Shown: one piece after another, positions 53,555 to 62,444 of the stretch
How the letters are laid out: every line of letters begins with the position of its first letter
How positions within the stretch are numbered: position 1 is the stretch's first letter
DNA from: Leptospira noumeaensis
GTDB lineage: Bacteria > Spirochaetota > Leptospiria > Leptospirales > Leptospiraceae
Assembly: GCF_004770765.1 (NCBI RefSeq)
Contig: NZ_RQFK01000028.1
Location: forward strand, 124,001 to 188,000
Length of the DNA stretch: 64,000 nt
Direction of reading: 5' to 3'
The notes under the pieces: generated by a model
What the model was told of the DNA's origin: nothing
Seen by the model: only the letters and a program-made list of their open reading frames with translations
Database searches by the model: none
Translations under genes and position numbers: made by a program

Positions 53555-55507
53555 CTAAACTTTTTCTTTTAATTCAATTAATTTTGAATTGTTAGGTTCC
53601 AGTATTTCGATTTGTTTGAGTAAGTATACAAACCGATCTTTGTCTCCGCTCAGTCGGCAAACGTCCGCTAAGTGGATCAAATTTCCAATATTCTCTGGTT
53701 GCCTTAACCTCACCCTTTCACTCAATTCTTGCGATTCTTCTAAAAAGGATTTTGATTTGTAAATAGAATAGAGACGTTTGTATAAAACTGAGGTATGAAA
53801 CATCCATCTTGTGTCCGACGGAAAATTCTCCAAGGCCAAACTTGCATACTCCATTGCCTTAAGTAATATTCCCTCTTTTTCATATAACCTAGTGATATAT
53901 TTTAATTCCTTAATGGAAATTTCTAATGCAGAATTATATGATAAAAGTATATCTAAAGCTTTGCTATATTGTTTTTGTTTGATGCACTTTTTAGCTTCCT
54001 CCCAATACACTCCAGGTTTAGAGAATGATCCTAAATTATACTCCATCGAAATCAAACTTAAATCATCCGAAAACTTTCCTTTGGTTTTTAAAATGGGGAT
54101 TACGTTTTTTACATCTCCCTCGGATTCTTCCAGGCAATTTAAAATTAAATTTTGATCTTCATTGATTTCACGATACCTTCCAGATTCGGAGATTACCAGA
54201 TCATCCTTTCCATCCGACCCACAAATAATTTTATCTCCTTTCTGTAATTGGAAAACCGAGATAAATCGATTGGTTGGAACTTCCATCACACCTAATTTAT
54301 AATAATGAATTTCATCTTCTATAAATTTTGCTTTTCCATCACGATACAAAATCACCCAAGGGTGTTCTAAATTGATAAAGTATAAAGTTCCAGTAGATTC
54401 TTCTAACAAACCTACGACGGCAGATACCAACATGGCTCCGTCAAAAGTTTCAAACACCTTTTGTAAATCTAAAAAACAATCATGTAACCAACGTTCGGGT
54501 GACCGGTTGGAAGAAGTTGGATCCATTTTCGAACGAATGATAATAGAGTTGTACACAGCTCCAAGCACAATGGCCCCACCTGCTCCTTGAATGGACTTAC
54601 CCATTGCGTCTCCATTAATGAAAGCTTTGTAACGTTTCCCCTGCAAAATTAGGTTATAAACAGAAATATAATCGCCACCTAACTGGTATTCCTTATTTCT
54701 AAAATGGAATTTTTTATATTGGTTTACCACTGTGTCGATACTAACTGCGGTTCCATCTGTTTCATGACCCAGAAGTGGTTCCAGAAGGAGTGAGATTAAA
54801 AAATAATCTCCATCTTGTTGTGATTTAAAGGCCTGAATTTCATCTACAGTTTTAGTAATTTCTTCGTTCTTTTTGATGATACGTTTGTGGTTCAAAAAGG
54901 AATGAAAACGGTACCTTTCCATAATGAGTCCGCTAAAAATTCCAAGAACATAACTGATCGCCAAATTTTGCATCGAATATGCTGATGCAGCGGTAGAAAG
55001 ATCTGGTTTATACACATAAACAGAAATGAAAAAAATCAGAATGGATATAGGATAATAAATGAATAAAGTTTTTCTAGGGAGTGGTAAAAAAGGAAGGATC
55101 ATCACGAGCATCTGATACCCAGAAACATAGGGAGCATCATCGGCAATCCGACCCGTATAATAAGCGGCGGTAAACAAAAGATAGGCGTATGTTAGATAGG
55201 CCCAAGTAAGACCTTCCCAAGAGGAAAACTTGTTTTTATAATGATTGTAGATAATAAAAACTATATAGGAAAAACAAAGAAGGCTGTATCCAATGCGAAA
55301 ATAGAATAATTCAGGAAATTCAGGGTGGAGTTTGGCATCTGTATCAAATGCAAATCCCAACATACCGAAAACACCAATGATACTACCTGGAATCTGGATG
55401 ATTCGGGTATGTCTGTCTAATTCGGCAATATAATCCTGGTTATAGATTTTCCTTTCAGGAGTTAAGTCGAGGAATTTAAATAGAATCGTTTTAAAATACT
55501 GATACAC
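53555..55507 (-). CDS. Membrane SpoIIE-type PP2C phosphatase with TPR tail
   Basis: The protein has 650 residues. About six hydrophobic helices occupy residues 25-200, followed by a short coiled coil. The PP2C phosphatase (about 215-475) has QLGGDY near 275, NGDAMGKSIQGAGGA near 302 and CGSDGKDDL near 430. The C-terminal 150 residues have TPR-like helices. The PP2C and TPR part is clearly similar to the C-terminus of the 1904-residue kinase at 12543-18257: both share NGDAMGKS followed by QGA, FDGxML and GSDGxDD in the same order. It should dephosphorylate a STAS-type or other phosphoprotein. It lies between the AraC-type gene (convergent) and the oxidase operon terminator. Confidence 0.88.
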   Translation of the reverse strand: MYQYFKTILFKFLDLTPERKIYNQDYIAELDRHTRIIQIPGSIIGVFGMLGFAFDTDAKLHPEFPELFYFRIGYSLLCFSYIVFIIYNHYKNKFSSWEGLTWAYLTYAYLLFTAAYYTGRIADDAPYVSGYQMLVMILPFLPLPRKTLFIYYPISILIFFISVYVYKPDLSTAASAYSMQNLAISYVLGIFSGLIMERYRFHSFLNHKRIIKKNEEITKTVDEIQAFKSQQDGDYFLISLLLEPLLGHETDGTAVSIDTVVNQYKKFHFRNKEYQLGGDYISVYNLILQGKRYKAFINGDAMGKSIQGAGGAIVLGAVYNSIIIRSKMDPTSSNRSPERWLHDCFLDLQKVFETFDGAMLVSAVVGLLEESTGTLYFINLEHPWVILYRDGKAKFIEDEIHYYKLGVMEVPTNRFISVFQLQKGDKIICGSDGKDDLVISESGRYREINEDQNLILNCLEESEGDVKNVIPILKTKGKFSDDLSLISMEYNLGSFSKPGVYWEEAKKCIKQKQYSKALDILLSYNSALEISIKELKYITRLYEKEGILLKAMEYASLALENFPSDTRWMFHTSVLYKRLYSIYKSKSFLEESQELSERVRLRQPENIGNLIHLADVCRLSGDKDRFVYLLKQIEILEPNNSKLIELKEKV

Positions 55508-55523
55508 GATTCTTCATTAGACG

Positions 55524-55548
55524 AAAAAGCCCGCGCAAGGGCGGGCTT
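55524..55548 (-). terminator. Intrinsic terminator of the cytochrome oxidase operon
   Basis: AAGCCCGC (55527-55534) and GCGGGCTT (55541-55548) form a perfect 8-base stem, six-base loop, followed on the minus strand by TTT then CG. It sits just after the subunit IV gene and before the PP2C start. It may also work weakly on the plus strand. Confidence 0.88.
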
Positions 55549-55590
55549 CTTTAAAAGGGTTTTGTCTATTTTTTAAAAGAAAAACTCTAT

Positions 55591-56172
55591 CTAGAACTCA
55601 GTTGTGGGCGCAATTCTAGAGATAATATCTCCAAAAGAAAATGCAAACAACAATGCCAAAAAGGCAAACGCAGAAAGGAAAATGACTCGGTTTAGCATAT
55701 TATCATACTTTAAGTGCATGAAATAAGCTAACACGAAGAAAGCTTTACAAGTAGCAACCGCCATGGCTACAATCATGTTCCACTTTCCTAAATCGTATTG
55801 TGCTACCCAAACGGTTACAAAAGTTCCGAAGAAAAGCGCCAAAAGAACATACACATAAGTTTTGATAGAAATTACATGGTGTTCGTGGTGTTCTTCTTCC
55901 TCTTCACCATCTTCTACCCACATGGAAGCAGAAGCATGATCTTCTTTGTGATCTTCATCACCTAAAACAAATTTTAACAATTTGTTGTCTTTGTTTTCTT
56001 CTGTAAACTTCGCATAACGATTTGTTTGGAAAAACTGACCAAACCAATTGATGATGAATCCTACAATAGTAGCTTTTGCAATCCCAGGAGCAAAGATTCC
56101 AAATCCAAGAATTGGAGTGAAAACTGCAACGAGGGCGATGAAGTAAAGTCCGTAATTGATTACGTATTCCAT
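55591..56172 (-). CDS. ctaF: Cytochrome c oxidase subunit IV-like protein
   Basis: The 193-residue protein has a first hydrophobic helix pair (residues 5-45) and then a hydrophilic loop of about 60 residues rich in acidic residues and histidine (EDGEEEEEHHEHHVIS). The C-terminal three helices (about 105-188) match prokaryotic subunit IV, with a KWNMIVAMAVATCKAFFVLA and YFMHLKYD pattern. The inserted loop is unusual and may bind metal or a protein partner. It follows subunit III by 13 bases and is the last gene of the operon. Confidence 0.82.
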   Translation of the reverse strand: MEYVINYGLYFIALVAVFTPILGFGIFAPGIAKATIVGFIINWFGQFFQTNRYAKFTEENKDNKLLKFVLGDEDHKEDHASASMWVEDGEEEEEHHEHHVISIKTYVYVLLALFFGTFVTVWVAQYDLGKWNMIVAMAVATCKAFFVLAYFMHLKYDNMLNRVIFLSAFAFLALLFAFSFGDIISRIAPTTEF

Positions 56173-56185
56173 TCGATAATACCTT

Positions 56186-56959
56186 TTATCCTACTAAATA
56201 AAGAAGTGGGAAGAGGTAAATCCATACCAAGTCCACAACGTGCCAGAAAAGACCCACACCTTCTACAGGAGTGTAGTATTCAGGTCCAACTTTTCTTCTT
56301 AGAGTTTTAATGAAAATCCAGAAGATAAGGAGAGCACCAGCTACCACGTGTACCCCGTGAAGACCAGTCATGACAAAGTAAAAACCGTAGAACATTTCCC
56401 ATTTTGGTTGAGAAATCACTGCTTTCAAACGAGAAACTTCTTCTGCGCTCACATGGTTTTTTTCAAGTTCAGCAGGGTTTTTAAGAAGAGCAGAAATCTT
56501 AGATTCACACTCAGCTCTTTTTCCACCCGCACCACAAGAAGGATCAACTAACGAAAATTTACCGGGAACAGTTCCTACATGGAACTTGTGGCTATATTCG
56601 AAGTATTTGATCACCATGAAGGCACCAGCACAAGCAATCGTTAAAGCTAACATAATCGCTGCGATTTTGTGTAATCCACGTTGAACGTAGTTAATCGCCG
56701 CAGCCATCGTAAAGGAACTAACGAGAAGCACAACGGTGTTCACCGCTCCCATTTTCCAATCTAATGTTTCCGAACCATTTTTGAAAACGGTTGGGTAAAG
56801 AGAATGGTAAATTAGGTAACCTACGAATAGGCCACCGAACATAAGGATTTCTGTGCAAAGGAATAACCAGATTCCTTGTTTGGAAGAGGCATATTGGTGT
56901 TCTGCACTCTTAAAATGGTGTTGGTGTTGAAATTCACTTGAAGAACTAACGGAAGTCAT
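56186..56959 (-). CDS. ctaE: Cytochrome c oxidase subunit III
   Basis: The 257-residue protein has seven helices. The opening KQGIWLFLCTEILMFGGLFV and the later MTGLHGVHVVAGALLIFWIF, plus GLFWHVVDLVWIYLFPLLYL at the end, are typical of subunit III. Between helices four and five there is an insert of about 55 hydrophilic residues with two cysteines (VDPSCGAGGKRAECESK), which is not usual. It overlaps the subunit I gene by 14 bases, showing translational coupling. Confidence 0.92.
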   Translation of the reverse strand: MTSVSSSSEFQHQHHFKSAEHQYASSKQGIWLFLCTEILMFGGLFVGYLIYHSLYPTVFKNGSETLDWKMGAVNTVVLLVSSFTMAAAINYVQRGLHKIAAIMLALTIACAGAFMVIKYFEYSHKFHVGTVPGKFSLVDPSCGAGGKRAECESKISALLKNPAELEKNHVSAEEVSRLKAVISQPKWEMFYGFYFVMTGLHGVHVVAGALLIFWIFIKTLRRKVGPEYYTPVEGVGLFWHVVDLVWIYLFPLLYLVG

Positions 56960-58559
56960 ATGGCCCTGCAGTTACTGTTGGAGTAGTTGTAAAGTTTTCG
57001 TGTGGAGGAGGAGAAGACGTTTGCCATTCGAGCGTTTTTGCACCCCAAGGGTTGTCAGTTGCCTTTTCGCCTTTAAAAATTCCATGAATGATGGTGATGA
57101 GTCCTACCAAAAATCCAAGACCAATCAGCCAAGATCCTACGGTAGAGATTTGGTTGAGGTTTGTGTATTCAGGAAGGTAATCAAAGTAACGTCTTGGCAT
57201 TCCCATTGCACCGAGAACAAATTGTGGGAAGAAAGTTACGTTAAATCCAGTAAAGATAAGAACCCAAGAGATTCTTCCACCGAGGTCAGAAGTCATTCTT
57301 CCAAACATTTTTGGGAACCAGTAATAGATACCGCCCATAAGTGCCATAAGCGTTCCCCCTACCATTACGTAGTGGAAGTGAGCTACCACAAAGTAAGTGT
57401 CATGGAAGTGAACGTCCATACCAGTTGATGCAAGGAATACCCCTGTCAATCCACCGATGGTAAAGAGGAACATAAAACCAAGAGCGAAGAGCATTGGAGC
57501 TTCGAAGGTTACTGTTCCGCGATACATAGTGGAAATCCAGTTGAAGAGTTTGATTGCTGTTGGAACCCCAACAAACATAGTGATGATGGAGAAGATGATA
57601 CCAGCAAGTGTAGACTGACCGGATACAAACATATGGTGTCCCCAAACAAGGAAGGATACTGCTGCAATCGCTACTGAAGAATAGGCAATCGCACGGTAAC
57701 CAAAAATTGTTTTTTTGGAGAACGCAGTGATGAGTTCAGAGATCACTCCCATCGCCGGAAGGATCATGATATAAACCGCAGGGTGAGAATAGAACCAGAA
57801 GAAGTGTTGGAAAAGAACTGGGTCTCCACCTAAGTCTGGATCAAAGATTCCCACTCCCAGAGTTTTCTCTGCTCCAATGAGAAGGAGAGTGATCGCAAGG
57901 ATTGGTGTTGCAAGGATCTGGATGATAGAAGTGGAATACAAAGCCCAAATCATAAGAGGGATTCTGTCCATTGTCATTCCAGGAGCTCTCAGTTTATGAG
58001 TGGTTACGATGAAGTTTAGTCCCGTAAGGATGGAAGAAAAACCCATTGTAAAGGCACCCAAAACAAGCAAAATCACCCCATTGGAAGTTTTTGCTGTAGA
58101 GTAAGGAGTATAGAATGTCCAACCTGTGTCTACTTGGTTAAAAATCATGGAAGAAGCAGCGATGGCAGCTCCTGCAATGAAGATGTAGTAAGAAGCAAGG
58201 TTTAACCTTGGGAAAGCAACGTCTTTGGCACCGAGTTGGATCGGGAGAACAAAGTTTCCAAGGAAAGCAGGAATTCCAGGAATGATTACCATAAATACCA
58301 TAATGGCACCATGGAAGGTCATAAACTTGTTATAAGTGTCTGGATCCAAAAGTGGTTCTGCACCAAATTTTGCTAAGTGCAGACGAATTCCTAAAGCAAA
58401 GAAACCACCAATTAAGAAAAGGGTAGCTACTGTTGCAAAGTACATAAGACCAATGCGTTTGTGGTCCAGAGTGGTCATCCAAGACCAGATTCCAGATCCG
58501 TGGTTCAGATAATTATGGTCAGTGTGGCCATGTTCGGTTTTTGTATGTGCTGAACTCAT
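56946..58559 (-). CDS. ctaD: Cytochrome c oxidase subunit I, A2 type
   Basis: The 537-residue protein has 12 helices. Heme and copper ligands are visible: MTFHGAIMVF (heme a), WFYSHPAVYIM (CuB histidine and cross-linked tyrosine), WGHHMF (CuB pair), and FHDTYFVVAHFHYVM (heme a3 and heme a). YSHPAV replaces the GHPEV motif of A1 oxidases, so it is an A2-type heme-copper oxidase. It reduces oxygen to water and pumps protons in the inner membrane. It lies 9 bases after subunit II and overlaps subunit III. Confidence 0.95.
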   Translation of the reverse strand: MSSAHTKTEHGHTDHNYLNHGSGIWSWMTTLDHKRIGLMYFATVATLFLIGGFFALGIRLHLAKFGAEPLLDPDTYNKFMTFHGAIMVFMVIIPGIPAFLGNFVLPIQLGAKDVAFPRLNLASYYIFIAGAAIAASSMIFNQVDTGWTFYTPYSTAKTSNGVILLVLGAFTMGFSSILTGLNFIVTTHKLRAPGMTMDRIPLMIWALYSTSIIQILATPILAITLLLIGAEKTLGVGIFDPDLGGDPVLFQHFFWFYSHPAVYIMILPAMGVISELITAFSKKTIFGYRAIAYSSVAIAAVSFLVWGHHMFVSGQSTLAGIIFSIITMFVGVPTAIKLFNWISTMYRGTVTFEAPMLFALGFMFLFTIGGLTGVFLASTGMDVHFHDTYFVVAHFHYVMVGGTLMALMGGIYYWFPKMFGRMTSDLGGRISWVLIFTGFNVTFFPQFVLGAMGMPRRYFDYLPEYTNLNQISTVGSWLIGLGFLVGLITIIHGIFKGEKATDNPWGAKTLEWQTSSPPPHENFTTTPTVTAGPYDFR

Positions 58560-58568
58560 CTCTCTTCC

Positions 58569-59531
58569 TTATTTAATGGATTTGATATATTCAATTAGGT
58601 TGGCAACGTCTTCGTCAGAAAGTTGTCCTTGGAATACCGGCATTGCTGGTGGGTATCCTTCCACAATCTTCGCAGAAGAAACAAGGATGGATTCACGAAG
58701 GTAGTTTTCGTCGGCTTTGGTTTGGCTACCGTCAGCAAACTTTCGGCTAGAACCAAAAAGTCCCTTCATCGTAGGTCCAACAATTCTTGCTCCATCGATC
58801 GAGTGGCAAGACGCACAAGCTTTTTGAGCAAATAATGTCTTTCCTAGATCGGCCGGAGAGTCCGCACCTTTTTTCTCTGCATGATACCAAGCCGCATATT
58901 CCTCAGAAGGAATGGCTTTGATTTTAATCATCATACCAGAGTGTTTCGTTCCGCAATATTCAGTACAGAATACGATGTATTCACCTGGTTGTTTTGGTTC
59001 GAACCAAAGTTGAGTGAGTTTTCCTGGAACCGCATCTTGTTTGGTTCGGAAAGCAGGAACATAGAAACTATGAATTACGTCTTTTGAAGTGAGGATGAGT
59101 TTTGTGGCCTTACCTGCAGGAACAATCATAGGATCGTTTGCAGAGCTATAAAATTCTTTTCCGTTCGCATAACGATAAGTCCACGCCCACTGCTCACCAG
59201 TAACATGAATTTCCGCAGCTATGTCTTCTGGAGGGGTTCTCAGTTTTTCGAAGATAACCATACCCCAGTAGAAAATCCCCATCATGATGATGAGAGGGAT
59301 GAACGACCAAAGAAATTCTGCAAAATTATTGTGAGTAATGTATGCGGATTTCTGGTCTAAACTTGTACGTTTGAACTTGATGAGGAACCATGTCATTCCA
59401 CCAATCAAGATGACAAACGAAACAAGGCTGGAAATGATCAGAAACGCGTAAAGAAGATCAACTTCTTTTGCAATTTCCGTCGCCTGGATAGGCATGAACG
59501 AGGTCGCTGGAATGAGACTGCTCCAAGACAT
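58569..59531 (-). CDS. ctaC: Cytochrome c oxidase subunit II with fused cytochrome c (caa3 type)
   Basis: The 320-residue protein has two N-terminal helices (about residues 25-95) and a CuA domain with the copper-binding motif CTEYCGTKHSGM near residue 190. A C-terminal cytochrome c has heme attachment CASCH near residue 239 and a methionine ligand in AMPVFQGQLSDED. The fused heme domain makes this a caa3-type oxidase, which receives electrons from a soluble or quinol-linked cytochrome. It starts directly after SCO and precedes subunit I by 9 bases. Confidence 0.94.
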   Translation of the reverse strand: MSWSSLIPATSFMPIQATEIAKEVDLLYAFLIISSLVSFVILIGGMTWFLIKFKRTSLDQKSAYITHNNFAEFLWSFIPLIIMMGIFYWGMVIFEKLRTPPEDIAAEIHVTGEQWAWTYRYANGKEFYSSANDPMIVPAGKATKLILTSKDVIHSFYVPAFRTKQDAVPGKLTQLWFEPKQPGEYIVFCTEYCGTKHSGMMIKIKAIPSEEYAAWYHAEKKGADSPADLGKTLFAQKACASCHSIDGARIVGPTMKGLFGSSRKFADGSQTKADENYLRESILVSSAKIVEGYPPAMPVFQGQLSDEDVANLIEYIKSIK

Positions 59532-60368
59532 CTATGTGACTCCTTGACGGTTGTTATTTGTTATTTTTCGCCAGTTTATGTATAAAAACGCACCGAGAAG
59601 GAGTAAGGTGACCGCCCCCCCGAATTGCATCATCCTGTATGCGTATATCGTATATTTATTTTTTCTTGGATCAAATTGAAAGCAAAATAAAGCAAACTTG
59701 TCTACAAAACTCCCAATCTTCCCAGAAGATGCCTCTAAGAAGGCAAATTTCAAATCCCGTGGTTCCAATTGGATTCCTTGGAAGATTCGCGAAACCTTTC
59801 CTTCGGGAGTCAAAACATAAACCCCACTCGCGTGGATATATTGTTTTGCTTCCGCGTCCCAAGCGTACCGAAAGTCCAACTGTTTGGTCAGAGCATCGAT
59901 AGATTCTTGAGTTCCTGTCAGGAGATGGAGGCCAGATTCTGCCCCTTCTCTGCCATATTCTTTCAAATAAGCTCCCTTTTTGGGAAAGGCAACCGATTCG
60001 TTTTCTTTCGGGTCAATGGATACCGCAATGTATTGGTATTCTTTGCCAAGAGTCCAATCGAGAGCCTTCAATCCTTGGAAAACACCGTTTAGGTGAAAAT
60101 TACAAAGAGTGGGACACTTAAAGTAAACGGGAGAAAGTAGGATTGGTTTCCCTTTTGCAAGAAAATCTGAAAACTTAATGGTTTTCCCAGATTCATCGCG
60201 AAACGGAATGTCGAGGTTCAGAGACTTCCCCGTGACATCAGAAAATCCAATATTTTCTAGTTCTTTCGGGAGTTTGTTGTCCCGAGTTAGATTGGAATGG
60301 GGATCATACGCATACAAAACACCAGTTCCGAATAACAAACAAAGGAAAAAAGAAAATCTAATGTTCAC
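59532..60368 (-). CDS. SCO1/SenC copper chaperone
   Basis: The 278-residue thioredoxin-fold protein has a signal peptide and a C-terminal membrane helix (VTLLLLGAFLYINW). The copper ligands are CPTLC (C-x3-C) in VYFKCPTLCNFHLNG and a histidine in YIHASGVYVLTPEG. It delivers copper to the CuA site of subunit II. The start is a GTG at 60368 (MNIRFSFFLC). It lies 18 bases after the small membrane protein gene, and the subunit II gene begins directly after its stop. Confidence 0.92.
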   Translation of the reverse strand: MNIRFSFFLCLLFGTGVLYAYDPHSNLTRDNKLPKELENIGFSDVTGKSLNLDIPFRDESGKTIKFSDFLAKGKPILLSPVYFKCPTLCNFHLNGVFQGLKALDWTLGKEYQYIAVSIDPKENESVAFPKKGAYLKEYGREGAESGLHLLTGTQESIDALTKQLDFRYAWDAEAKQYIHASGVYVLTPEGKVSRIFQGIQLEPRDLKFAFLEASSGKIGSFVDKFALFCFQFDPRKNKYTIYAYRMMQFGGAVTLLLLGAFLYINWRKITNNNRQGVT

Positions 60369-60386
60369 GAAGTTTTGGTGGTTACC

Positions 60387-60539
60387 CTATTTGGATTGAA
60401 CGCTTTTGGATTCCATTCCTGGGTTTTCCGGTGTGCCCGGATGAACGAAGGAAATATAAGCGAAGAAAAGAATGTTGAGTGCAAGCGTGATGAGGAAAGT
60501 CCAGTAACCACTCTTATTGTAAAGGTCTGTGTTTTGCAT
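60387..60539 (-). CDS. Small 50-residue membrane protein at the head of the oxidase operon
   Basis: The ATG is at 60539, with AGGT six bases upstream; the stop is TAG at 60387-60389. The 50-residue product (MQNTDLYNKS...) has one hydrophobic helix (about residues 12-31, YWTFLITLALNILFFAYISF) and a polar tail. It lies 18 bases before the SCO gene on the same strand, directly behind the divergent promoter region. Small single-helix subunits are common in heme-copper oxidase operons, which makes a structural or assembly role likely. I cannot name the family. Confidence 0.65.
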   Translation of the reverse strand: MQNTDLYNKSGYWTFLITLALNILFFAYISFVHPGTPENPGMESKSVQSK

Positions 60540-60556
60540 AATTTTACCTGTTATAG

Positions 60557-60586
60557 TCTATACGAAAAACTGCTCTTTTTATCCAA
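60557..60586 (-). promoter_or_regulatory. Candidate promoter of the oxidase operon
   Basis: On the minus strand TTGGAT (60586-60581) and TATAGA (60562-60557) are 18 bases apart, about 18 bases before the small-protein ATG. This would leave a very short leader, so the support is modest. Confidence 0.3.
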
Positions 60587-60663
60587 CAATTTTTAAAAGA
60601 TGCAAGATTAATTTTATTTTCCCCAAACTCAGATCACAAAACCTGGAGGAAACAGATAGACGT

Positions 60664-61545
60664 ATGACACTCAAACGTTTTTACACCATTCTCTCCGCAT
60701 TAATTCTCATCAATCTCCTCTACGGACCACTCGTAAGAGCAACTGATTCGGGACTCGCATGTCCTGACTGGCCCTTGTGCCACGGGAAATTTGTACCAGA
60801 ATTTACATTCCAAATTTTTATGGAAGTGGGTCATAGATACTATTCTGGTGTTTTGGGTATCCTTGTTGGAATTGGTTTTGTTTGGATTTTACGAAACAAA
60901 GACACTCGAAATCAATTGGGAATCCCGGCTACACTTTCACTGATTTTCCTAATTTCACAAGTGATTCTCGGTGGATTGACTGTAACCAAACTACTCCACC
61001 CAACAACCGTTAATTTACATTTACTCAATGCAGTATTACTTCTTTCTGCTTGCCTGACTGTCCGGTTGCTTTTGACAGAGAATGTTTCTTCTCAGTTCCA
61101 ATGGAAAAGACCAGGAAAATATTTTTTCGTATTTGTACTCACAGTCGTATTGTACCAACTATTTCTTGGCGGAAAGGTGAGTTCTCATTACGCAGGACTT
61201 GCATGCCCCGACTTCCCTACTTGTTACGGAGAATGGTTTCCTGAAATGAAAGGCACCATTCGATTCCAGATGGAACATAGACTTTTTGGATACCTTGCCG
61301 CCTTCTCTGTATTGTCTTTATCTGCATACGGAATCCTTTACTTAAAAAACAATCACGTGAAAAAATCTTTAAAAATTGCCGCTTATTTGATTTCTTTTCA
61401 AATCTTGCTTGGGGCAATGAACGTATTGTATCAACTTCCAAAGTTAATTACCGGCTTACACACATTAAATGGTGTTCTCGTATTTATGTTTTGTTTTATT
61501 GCTGCATTTTACCATTTCCGGTCTGAGGAAAAAGAGGTTTTATAA
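60664..61545 (+). CDS. ctaA: Heme A synthase (COX15/CtaA)
   Basis: The start is placed at the ATG at 60664 (MTLKRFYTIL), preceded by GGAGGA 13 bases away; the open frame before it reads no sensible protein. The 293-residue membrane protein has eight helices and heme-ligand histidines in MEVGHRYYSG, VNLHLLNAVL, QMEHRLFGYL and TGLHTLNGVL. The cysteine pairs CPDWPLC and CPDFPTC in the external loops are typical of CtaA. It oxidises heme O to heme A for the oxidase encoded on the other strand. The stop overlaps the ctaB start (TAATG). Confidence 0.93.
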   Translation: MTLKRFYTILSALILINLLYGPLVRATDSGLACPDWPLCHGKFVPEFTFQIFMEVGHRYYSGVLGILVGIGFVWILRNKDTRNQLGIPATLSLIFLISQVILGGLTVTKLLHPTTVNLHLLNAVLLLSACLTVRLLLTENVSSQFQWKRPGKYFFVFVLTVVLYQLFLGGKVSSHYAGLACPDFPTCYGEWFPEMKGTIRFQMEHRLFGYLAAFSVLSLSAYGILYLKNNHVKKSLKIAAYLISFQILLGAMNVLYQLPKLITGLHTLNGVLVFMFCFIAAFYHFRSEEKEVL

Positions 61546-62399
61546 TGTTCCGTTTGTGGAACCAACTCACAAAACCTAGAGTTACTGTACTCGTCCTTGC
61601 TACCGTCCTTCCGGGTATGTATTTAGGAACTACGGGTTATCCGAGTCTACTCGAAATATCAATCACACTTTTTGGAACTTATTTGATGAGTTCTGCATCT
61701 TTTATCCTCAATCAATACATTGAAAGAGAAAGAGATGCAGTGATGTATAGAACCAAACAAAGACCCATTCCTGCGGGGGAAATTTCACCAACCTTTGCAT
61801 TAGTTTTAGGTGTGGTGGTTGCGATTGTAGCTTTTGTTATTTTAACTTACTATATCAATCTCCTAACGGCCGTTTGCGCCCTATCAGCTTTACTTTTATA
61901 TGTGTTTTTGTATACGATTTGGCTAAAACCAAGAACCGAACAAAACATTGTGATTGGTGGGATTTCTGGATGTATTGGTCCACTTATTGGATATGCAGCC
62001 ATGGCAAATGCGCTCCCTCTCCAAGCTTGGATCATGTTTTTAATGATCTTTCTTTGGACACCGGCACATTTTTGGGCTCTTGCTATCTTTTTAAAAGATG
62101 ATTATGAATTTGCAGGGATTCCGATGATGCCTGTTGTGTCCGGAATTGAAAAAACAGTGAATCAAATCTTTCTTTATGCGATTGCCTATTCCATTTCTGT
62201 ACTTGGATTTTACTTCGTAGATGAAAGAATGGGATTTTTGTTTTTAGGTTCTGCAATTTTTCTTACTATTTTAATTTTGACCTTCGCTTATTTTTTAAAA
62301 CGTTCGAAGGACAAAATACTTGCCAAACGGTTTTTCTTTTTTAGTATCTTTCACTTATTTTTGGTGAGTTTGGCCATCGTCATCGACTCCAAAATCTAG
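61545..62399 (+). CDS. ctaB: Protoheme IX farnesyltransferase (heme O synthase)
   Basis: The 284-residue membrane protein is of the UbiA/COX10 family. The first aspartate-rich-type motif is NQYIERERDAVMYRTKQRP, and the second follows helix four in FLKDDYEFAGIPMMPVVSG. It has about eight helices. It transfers a farnesyl group from farnesyl diphosphate to protoheme, making heme O, which CtaA converts to heme A. It overlaps ctaA by one base and is separated from the TPM gene by 45 bases. Confidence 0.95.
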   Translation: MFRLWNQLTKPRVTVLVLATVLPGMYLGTTGYPSLLEISITLFGTYLMSSASFILNQYIERERDAVMYRTKQRPIPAGEISPTFALVLGVVVAIVAFVILTYYINLLTAVCALSALLLYVFLYTIWLKPRTEQNIVIGGISGCIGPLIGYAAMANALPLQAWIMFLMIFLWTPAHFWALAIFLKDDYEFAGIPMMPVVSGIEKTVNQIFLYAIAYSISVLGFYFVDERMGFLFLGSAIFLTILILTFAYFLKRSKDKILAKRFFFFSIFHLFLVSLAIVIDSKI

Positions 62400-62444
62400 G
62401 TTTTTTGATTGATTTGAACTAAAAATCCTGTTTTTCTTCTGCCC

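Noticed and set aside
60529..60663. Extended N-terminus of CtaA
   Set aside because: The added 45 residues are not like CtaA and run into the promoter region; the ATG at 60664 matches the family start.
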